A program made the position numbers and the translations under genes. From Chloroflexota bacterium (GTDB lineage Bacteria > Chloroflexota > Dehalococcoidia > Bin125), in the NCBI GenBank assembly GCA_009838915.1, contig VXQT01000019.1:24284-88283 (forward strand): 64,000 nt of DNA. The letters are read 5' to 3'. This document shows positions 56,806-64,000 of this stretch, in pieces; within the stretch, counting starts at the first letter, position 1; the number at the start of each line of letters is the position of its first letter. A model generated the notes under the pieces. It saw only the letters and a program-made list of their open reading frames with translations, had not been told where the DNA came from and did not search any database.

Positions 56806-57831
56806 GTGACGACGAACATCGGCATCAACGGCTTCGGCCGGATCGGTCGGCAGGTGCTCAAGGGCATGCTCGACTTTCACGGCGACGACCTCAACGTCGT
56901 CGCGATCAACGATCTGACCGACTCGGAGACGAACGCGCACCTGTTCAAGTACGACACCAACTACGGCCGCTACCCGGGCGATGTCGACGTGGTCGACGGC
57001 GACCTGGTGATCGACGGCCAGCGGATCGCGGTGATCTCGGAACGCGACCCGGGCAAGATTCCCTGGGGCGACTACGGCGTCGAGATCGTGGTCGAGAGCA
57101 CCGGCATCTTCACCGATGCGGAACGCGCCCGCGGGCACCTCAACCACGGTCCCTCGAAGGTCGTGATCTCGGCGCCGGCGAAGAACGAGGATCTGACGAT
57201 CGTGCTGGGCGTCAACGACGACGCCTATGACCCGGCGTCGCACCACGTGATCTCGAACGCGTCCTGCACCACGAACTGCCTGGCGCCGATGGCCAAGGTG
57301 CTGGACGACACCGTGGGCATCAAGAGCGGGATCATGTCGACGATCCACGCCTACACGAACGACCAGGCGATTCTCGACACCGTGCACAGCGACCTGCGGC
57401 GGGCGCGGGCAGCAGCGATGAACATCATTCCGACCACCACCGGCGCGGCCAAAGCGGTCGGCCTGGTGCTGCCGCACCTGAACGGCAAGCTGAACGGGAT
57501 GGCCTACCGCGTGCCGACGAGCACGGTCTCGGTCGTCGACCTGGTGATCGACGCCGAGCGCGCCACCGACGCGGAAGAGGTCAACGCGGCCTTCTCAAAG
57601 GCCGCGACCGACCTCGAGTCGCCGTTGCACGGGATTCTCGACTACACCGATGAGCCGCTGGTCAGCAGCGACTTCAAAGGCTCGCCGTCGTCCTCGATCA
57701 TCGACGCGCTCTCGACCATGGTGCTCGAAGGCACGCAGGTCAAGGTGGTGAGCTGGTATGACAACGAGTGGGGCTACAGCGTGCGCGTCGGCGACCTCTG
57801 CGTGCGCATGGCTGAGGCTGGGTTGTCCTAG
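56806..57831 (+). CDS. gap: glyceraldehyde-3-phosphate dehydrogenase, type I
   Basis: 341 residues from a GTG at 56806 (about 20 bp after the last clear upstream context). NAD-binding [17 protein letters not shown], catalytic Cys154 in [19 protein letters not shown], and the conserved [12 protein letters not shown] and WYDNEWGYS segments. Oxidises glyceraldehyde 3-phosphate in glycolysis. The bacterial type I form, not GapN. It is upstream of ffh on the same strand (16 bp gap). Confidence 0.96.
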   Translation: MTTNIGINGFGRIGRQVLKGMLDFHGDDLNVVAINDLTDSETNAHLFKYDTNYGRYPGDVDVVDGDLVIDGQRIAVISERDPGKIPWGDYGVEIVVESTGIFTDAERARGHLNHGPSKVVISAPAKNEDLTIVLGVNDDAYDPASHHVISNASCTTNCLAPMAKVLDDTVGIKSGIMSTIHAYTNDQAILDTVHSDLRRARAAAMNIIPTTTGAAKAVGLVLPHLNGKLNGMAYRVPTSTVSVVDLVIDAERATDAEEVNAAFSKAATDLESPLHGILDYTDEPLVSSDFKGSPSSSIIDALSTMVLEGTQVKVVSWYDNEWGYSVRVGDLCVRMAEAGLS

Positions 57832-57847
57832 CTAGGGTGAACTCCGG

Positions 57848-59191
<1,344 letters not shown>

Positions 59192-59325
59192 GCCGCGCCA
59201 CGGGGCGGCAGACAGGGAGGCGAAGAGGGCGGCGGCGCCTGCGTGACCCAGGGGACAGCGTGGATTGGCGATCGGCGTTAGGCTGAATCGATACGGACCC
59301 AACGCAGGCAGGCAGAGCGAGACAG

Positions 59326-59652
59326 ATGCTGAAGATTCGACTGGCCCGACACGGGCGCAAGGGGCGGCCCTTCTATCGAGTGGTGGTGCAGGATTCGCGC
59401 AACGCGCGAGATGGGCGATTCGTCGAGCGGGTCGGTCACTACGACCCACTGACCGACCCGGCGACCTTCGAGGTTGACGCCGAACGGATCAAGCACTGGC
59501 TCTCGCACGGCGCGCAGCCGACCGAGACCGTGCATCGGTTCCTGGCCAAGGAAGGCTTGATCGAGCCCTTCGAGCCGAAGCCGAGAAGCAAGCGAGCCGA
59601 GGCCAAGAAAGCCGCTGCGGCAGCGGCAGCCGCCGCGGCGTCGGACGAGTAA
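59326..59652 (+). CDS. rpsP: 30S ribosomal protein S16
   Basis: 108 residues. MLKIRLARHGRKGRPFYRVV is the family signature, followed by RNARDGRFVERVGHYDPLTD and EVDAERIKHWLSHGAQPTETV. A C-terminal Lys/Ala-rich tail (about 20 residues) is longer than in E. coli S16. It begins a conserved block rpsP, khpA, rimM. Confidence 0.97.
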   Translation: MLKIRLARHGRKGRPFYRVVVQDSRNARDGRFVERVGHYDPLTDPATFEVDAERIKHWLSHGAQPTETVHRFLAKEGLIEPFEPKPRSKRAEAKKAAAAAAAAAASDE

Positions 59653-59682
59653 CAAGAACGACAAACGACAAGTAGTGGGCTG

Positions 59683-59910
59683 ATGGAAGACTTCATCGAA
59701 TACGTCGCCAAGTGGATGGTGGACGAACCGGACGCGGTCCGGGTTGAGCGCGTGCAGAACGGCGACCACGTGGCGATCCAGCTTCACGTGCACGAGGACG
59801 ACATGGGGCGGATCATCGGCCGTGAGGGCCGCCTGGCGATGGCGCTGCGGACGCTGCTCTCGGTCAGCGGGCACGCGCGCGCGCTGGACACCTCGCTGGA
59901 CATTCGCTGA
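59683..59910 (+). CDS. khpA: KH-domain RNA-binding protein KhpA
   Basis: 75 residues, a single type II KH domain: EDFIEYVAKWMVDEPDAVRV and the GxxG loop MGRIIGREGRLAMALRTLLS. It binds RNA, and in other bacteria pairs with KhpB/Jag to control cell-size and division genes. The usual location between rpsP and rimM supports the identification. Confidence 0.95.
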   Translation: MEDFIEYVAKWMVDEPDAVRVERVQNGDHVAIQLHVHEDDMGRIIGREGRLAMALRTLLSVSGHARALDTSLDIR

Positions 59911-59964
59911 CGCTGGACTCGGGTCATGGCGCTGCGCCTCGGAGGCTCGCAACGGGAAGACCGG

Positions 59965-60474
59965 ATGCCGCGCGACGGGTATCGCGCGGTGGGGGTGATT
60001 GAGCGTCCGCGCGGACTGAACGGCGAACTGAAGGCGCTGCCGCTGACCGACTTTCCCGAGCGCTTCGAACCGGGCGCGCGAGTGTTCATCGCCAGCGCGG
60101 CGCGGCAGGTGGAGCGGTCCACCTGGCAGAAGGACCGCGTCTACCTGTACATCGAGGGGGTCGGCGACCGCGAATCGGCCGAGCGGCTGCGCGGCGAACT
60201 GATCGAAGTGCCGGAGTCCGAGCGTCCGAGCGCGGATGAACCGTTCTGGTACCTCGATGAAATCGAGGGACTGCTGGTGGTCGGTGTGGACGGACGCGAA
60301 CTGGGCACGGTGCGCGAGGTGTTGCGAACCGGCGCGAATGATGTGTACGTCGTCGAGCGCGGTAGCGAACGAGATCTGCTGGTCCCCGCGCTCGCCGACG
60401 TGGTGGTCAAGATCGATGTATCGGCGGGGGTGATGACGGTCGATCTGCCCGACGGTCTGGTGCCGACCGCGTAG
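59965..60474 (+). CDS. rimM: ribosome maturation factor RimM
   Basis: 169 residues from the ATG at 59965, selected because GGGAAG lies 5 bp upstream and the product then starts like RimM (YRAVGVIERPRGLNGELKAL); an ATG at 59926 would add 13 residues. The second PRC-barrel domain is EPFWYLDEIEGLLVVGVDGRELGTV, then ANDVYVVERGSERDLLVPAL. RimM helps 30S head assembly and binds S19. Typically followed by trmD, but here a tRNA gene is next. Confidence 0.92.
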   Translation: MPRDGYRAVGVIERPRGLNGELKALPLTDFPERFEPGARVFIASAARQVERSTWQKDRVYLYIEGVGDRESAERLRGELIEVPESERPSADEPFWYLDEIEGLLVVGVDGRELGTVREVLRTGANDVYVVERGSERDLLVPALADVVVKIDVSAGVMTVDLPDGLVPTA

Positions 60475-60553
60475 CTCGCCGGTTGCAGCGTGTTTGACTC
60501 GATTGAACCGCAGCCTGAGACGGCTGTACGCTGAACCAGTCAGGGTCCAGCGT

Positions 60554-60629
<76 letters not shown>

Positions 60630-60690
60630 TCGCATTCCGTTTCCATCACTCTTGTTGAGTCTCGTCGCTGAGTCCTGCGGGCGGCGCGCG

Positions 60691-60737
60691 CTCCCTCTGC
60701 CACTACGTGGCATCTCCCCCCGCTTGCGCGGGGGGAA
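60691..60737. repeat. dispersed double-hairpin repeat, copy C
   Basis: Between tRNA-Ala and the LRR gene. First hairpin TGCCACTACGTGGCA, second with CTCCCCCCGC and GCGGGGGGAA arms. Same layout as copies A and B. The rest of the 228-bp gap (60630-60857) shows no coding potential. Confidence 0.72.
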
Positions 60738-60857
60738 AGTGTGAGTGGAGGATCGTCCGCTGACTCTCTGTTCCTGGTGAGCGCCAGTCTGAAGCGCCCC
60801 ATATTGTTGCCGGCTGCGTTCTGCAGGCTGCAACAGCGATGCTTACTTTCTGCAGGC

Positions 60858-63800
60858 CTATCTCAGGATGTTTCCTCGACTATTCCCTGGTGTGTCAGGA
60901 TCCACGACCTCGATGTCGGTCCCGAGGTTCAGATTGAAGGGATTGCCGGGGTTGCCCGACAGATCCAGCTTGCTCAAGCTGGACAAGCCGTTGAACAGGT
61001 CTGCCGACAATGCATCCAGGGCGTTCCCACGCAGGCTCAACTCCCTCAGACTCGACAAGCCGTCGAAGACACCGGTAGGCAGCGAGGAGATGAAGTTTGA
61101 GCGCAGAGACAAGGTCTGCAATGCGGTCAGTCCGTCGAAGACGTCGGCCGGCAGCGTGACCAGGTCATTGTGATGCAGATCCAGCATCTGCAGGTTGGAC
61201 AGGCCGTCGAAGACATCTGCCGGCAACTCGTTCAAGGTGTTGGCGTCCAGGTAGAGTTCTCGTAGATTCGACAATCCGTCGAAGATCTCCGCGGGAAGTT
61301 CAGACATGCCCTCGACCGGAGTCAACCCGCCCCCTGGTTGGGCCTGGAGGTAGTCGCCGTTTACGCTCAGATCCAAGACTTGCAGACTAGACAAGCCGTC
61401 GAACAGGTCCTCAGGCAGTGAAGTGATGGTGATGGATTGCAGATCCAGCTCCTCGAGATTGGACAGGCCGTCAAACACGTCCTCGGGCAACTCGCTCAAG
61501 GTGTGGCTCTGATGCAGATCCAGAGACCGGAGGCTGGATAGCCCATCGAACACGTCCTCTGGTAACGCGATCAGTCGGTAGCTGCTGCTGAGGTCCAGAT
61601 GCTCGAGACCGGAAAGTCCCTCGAACAGGTCCACGGGCAACTCAGTCAAGCTGGTGTTCGCCGACAGGTCCAGATTCAGCAGACTGGACAGGCCGTTGAA
61701 CACGCCCTCAGGCAGCGCTGTCAGCTCGTAGTTGCTGCTCAGGTCCAGGTCTTCAAGACTGGCAAGGCCATCCAGCACATCGACTGGCAGCGCTGTCATT
61801 GCGTTGCTCCGCAGGTTGAGCGTCTGCAGCTCGGACAGACCATCAAACAGCTCCGCCGGCAGTGCGGCCAAGCTATTGCTATGCAGGTCCATCGTCCGCA
61901 GGCCGGACAGGTCGGTGAACACACCTTCGGGAAGCGTGGTCAGCTGGTTGTCGGAGAGGTCCAACACTTGCAGACCGGACAATCCACGAAACGCGCCGTC
62001 GGGCAGCGTAGTCAGACCGCATTCTTCGAGATTCAGCGTGTGTAGGCTGGTCAGGCTCTCGAACACGCCGTCAGGCAGCGTGCGAAGCCTGGCGTTGCCG
62101 CTGAGGTCCAGTTCTCTCAGGCCGGACAGGCCTGCGAACAAGTTCTCAGGCAACGCCATCAGCCCACCTCGTCCGCCAAAGGGGCCTGTCCTGATACTCA
62201 AGTCCAACTCCTCCAGGCTGTACAGCTGTTGGAATATGTCCTTCGGCAGCGTGGTCAGTGCGTGGTTCCAGAGGCTCAACTCAGTGACGTTGCGCAAGCC
62301 CTCAAAGTCACCGGTCTTTAGAGTGGTCAGTTGCTCCGGATTCCGGATGCGGATCTTGCTCACCTTGGCGAGATCGTCGGCGGTGATGTCGGCGCATTCC
62401 TTGCGAACAATGCTCACAAGGAGATCGCGCACAGACGGCGTGCGGTCGCAGACGCTGACCGCTAACGCGGGCAGCGGGCCGCTCACGGCCTGTCCGCTGA
62501 AACTGGGCGCCGGGTCGCCGCCCGCAGCGCGCTGCAAAGAGCCCGCCGCGCCCTTCGCGTAATCCAGCGTCACGGTCTGGCCTGCCTCGAGCTCCGAGGC
62601 CAGCGCAAGGGCCAGCGACGCGCCGCTCAGCGTGACCGTGCTGACTTCGATTGTCCTTGATGCTTCGCCCTCATCAACGACGCGCACCGTGAACTGATCC
62701 GCGCTCGGCGGCGAACTCGCGCGCAGCGGCAGATCGTAAGTCAGGACGATGGACTGTTCGTCGGCGACGGCGGACTCCAGCACCGGAGCGCTGTCCCAGT
62801 CAATCACGAAGTCGCCGCTGACCGAGGACGTGAGTCCGTCGGGATCTGTAGCGGTCACTGTCACCGTCACGCGTTGCGGGTCGGCTACGGGCGGAAAAAA
62901 CGCCTGCCAGTCGTCCTGGTCGTCGATCTCGAGGAACACCCGCATGGCTACGTCTTGCGGCCAGGGGCTTTGCGCGGCGACGGGGTCGCTGCCGCCCCAC
63001 GGACCGATCCACAGGTCTTCGGCCAGATTGCGGATCGACCCATCGTCGGCCAACCATCCGTAGTCTCCGGCAATGACAGCCGTGTAGGTGAGTTGATCGC
63101 CGTCGGGGTCCTGGAACAGGCCGCCGAAGGACTTGCTGACGGGGAGCCCTCTGGGGGCTTGCTGTTCCTGGACGAACCGCTTGTAGCCCTGCGTTTCGGC
63201 GTTGACCACCGGGGCGCGGTTGGGCGGCTCGACCGTGAATCGTTTGACCAGGTGCGGTCCGCAGCCGGAGTCGTTGCAGGCCTGGACCCGCACGACCCAG
63301 CCGCCGTAGTCCGCCACGCTGATTGCGGCCTGGGAGGACTGGGTCCCGATGCCGTCATTCAGCCTGGCGCCGGTCTCAACCGCACGCCAGCGGACCCGGT
63401 AGCGGTCCGCGCCGTCCACGTCGTCCCAGTCGAGGGCGACGTTCAACGAACCGCGCTCGGCGGCGGCAGTGAGTCCGGCGGGCTTGCCGGGGATGGGATC
63501 AGGCTCAGCTTCGGGCGTGGGTTCCAGAGTAGGTTCGGGTGTAGGGTCGGGCGCCAGCTCCACGGAGAAGCGTTGGGTGTTGGGCTGGCTGCAACCAGCC
63601 GCGTTGCAGGCCTGGACGCGAACAACCCATGAACCGTAGGCCGGCATTGTCATGCTGACCGAGTTCCCCGCGAGGCGTATGCCGGCGCTCAGCTTCTCTC
63701 CGCTGTCGACCGAGCGCCAGCGCAGCCAGTACTCGTCCGCGCCTGCAACCTTGCTCCAGTTGAGGTTGACGGTGAGCACGCCAGACGTGACGGCGACCAT

Positions 63801-63929
63801 CAAGTCGACGGGCGGGGCCGGGATCTCCTGCGGTTCTGCCTCAGTCGCGCCCCACACGATCGGCGTGAACAGTGCGGCGAGAGCGACCAGCGAAAGCAGG
63901 GCGGCGAGCCGAACGGGGACCGCTACTCC
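60858..63929 (-). CDS. large secreted leucine-rich-repeat protein with fibronectin-III-like domains, 5' end unresolved
   Basis: At least 999 residues are certain (from GTG at 63857), but the frame continues upstream to about 63929 and encodes a hydrophobic segment (RLAALLSLVALAALFTPIVW) that is clearly a signal peptide; the true start lies in or beyond the poly-G artefact. Order: two Fn3-like domains (each ending SWVVRVQACN or GWVVRVQACN), a cadherin/Ig-like region after NRAPVVNAE, a SwmB-like domain (PVLESAVADEQSIVLTYDL), a Cys-containing cap, then about 18 LRRs of roughly 24 residues (pattern LxxLDLSxNxLTxLPxDVFDGLS). Such proteins mediate adhesion or host interaction in symbionts. TAG stop at 60858. 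Confidence 0.85.
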   Translation of the reverse strand, partial: GVAVPVRLAALLSLVALAALFTPIVWGATEAEPQEIPAPPVDLMVAVTSGVLTVNLNWSKVAGADEYWLRWRSVDSGEKLSAGIRLAGNSVSMTMPAYGSWVVRVQACNAAGCSQPNTQRFSVELAPDPTPEPTLEPTPEAEPDPIPGKPAGLTAAAERGSLNVALDWDDVDGADRYRVRWRAVETGARLNDGIGTQSSQAAISVADYGGWVVRVQACNDSGCGPHLVKRFTVEPPNRAPVVNAETQGYKRFVQEQQAPRGLPVSKSFGGLFQDPDGDQLTYTAVIAGDYGWLADDGSIRNLAEDLWIGPWGGSDPVAAQSPWPQDVAMRVFLEIDDQDDWQAFFPPVADPQRVTVTVTATDPDGLTSSVSGDFVIDWDSAPVLESAVADEQSIVLTYDLPLRASSPPSADQFTVRVVDEGEASRTIEVSTVTLSGASLALALASELEAGQTVTLDYAKGAAGSLQRAAGGDPAPSFSGQAVSGPLPALAVSVCDRTPSVRDLLVSIVRKECADITADDLAKVSKIRIRNPEQLTTLKTGDFEGLRNVTELSLWNHALTTLPKDIFQQLYSLEELDLSIRTGPFGGRGGLMALPENLFAGLSGLRELDLSGNARLRTLPDGVFESLTSLHTLNLEECGLTTLPDGAFRGLSGLQVLDLSDNQLTTLPEGVFTDLSGLRTMDLHSNSLAALPAELFDGLSELQTLNLRSNAMTALPVDVLDGLASLEDLDLSSNYELTALPEGVFNGLSSLLNLDLSANTSLTELPVDLFEGLSGLEHLDLSSSYRLIALPEDVFDGLSSLRSLDLHQSHTLSELPEDVFDGLSNLEELDLQSITITSLPEDLFDGLSSLQVLDLSVNGDYLQAQPGGGLTPVEGMSELPAEIFDGLSNLRELYLDANTLNELPADVFDGLSNLQMLDLHHNDLVTLPADVFDGLTALQTLSLRSNFISSLPTGVFDGLSSLRELSLRGNALDALSADLFNGLSSLSKLDLSGNPGNPFNLNLGTDIEVVDPDTPGNSRGNILR

Positions 63930-63951
63930 CCCCGCCGGGGGGGGGGAGGGG

Positions 63952-64000
<49 letters not shown>

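Noticed and set aside
60950..62330. Tandem repeat DNA of 72-bp period as a non-coding satellite
   Set aside because: The period matches 24-residue LRR units in an open frame, so it is coding.

Overview
The window is about 64 kb of GC-rich, densely packed bacterial DNA. Gene content points to an aerobic Chloroflexota bacterium, possibly a SAR202 or other Dehalococcoidia-related lineage. The hints are flavin monooxygenases, Rieske oxygenases, CaiB/BaiF CoA-transferases, enoyl-CoA hydratases, small VOC enzymes, and a fused cobA-hemD. This placement is inference from gene content; no rRNA is present. Many neighbouring genes share 4-bp ATGA or GTGA stop/start overlaps.

Region by region. Positions 1-3.5 kb (minus strand) hold a tetrapyrrole operon: precorrin-2 dehydrogenase, hemC, cobA-hemD, and hemB cut by the window edge. 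4.5-7.2 kb has lepB, pyrE, a Yip1-like membrane protein and a family-5 uracil-DNA glycosylase. 7-28 kb is a catabolic/accessory stretch: 5'-nucleotidase lipoprotein, ArsI-like C-As lyase, SsuD-like monooxygenase, SDR, VOC proteins, a CapA-type protein, SMP-30, a Rieske oxygenase, an amidase, an aminotransferase plus small-molecule kinase pair, and a tandem CoA-transferase with an enoyl-CoA hydratase. 29.2-31.4 kb holds two tandem AhpD-like genes. Each is interrupted by an in-frame TGA exactly at the second Cys of the CxxC-xxx-H motif, and each TGA is followed at identical spacing by a bacterial SECIS-like hairpin. I read them as duplicated selenoproteins. 31.4-37.7 kb is riboflavin biosynthesis (ribH, ribBA, ribE, ribD) joined to an anti-sigma factor and an ECF sigma factor, with a clear ECF-type promoter between the last two.

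37.7-42.6 kb carries a class II aldolase, a second tandem CoA-transferase and hydrolases. A tRNA-Lys at 42.59 kb borders an accessory island to about 46.8 kb with lower apparent GC. The island encodes an XRE regulator, an ImmA-type peptidase and a four-gene ubiquitin-like conjugation operon (Ubl, E2-like with an amber stop, JAB, E1-like). 46.9-56.7 kb has an MBL-fold protein, a methyltransferase, a kinase-like protein, an RND/MMPL transporter split by a frameshift in a G8 tract, a GPP34-cytochrome P450 fusion without its heme-ligand Cys, and a divergent Rieske plus flavin oxidoreductase pair. 56.8-60.6 kb is housekeeping: gap, ffh, rpsP, khpA, rimM and tRNA-Ala. The end holds a large secreted leucine-rich-repeat protein whose 5' end runs into a poly-G tract that looks like an assembly artefact.

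The most interesting items are the tandem selenoproteins with matching SECIS hairpins, the ubiquitin-like operon beside tRNA-Lys, and the Cys-less GPP34-P450 fusion.
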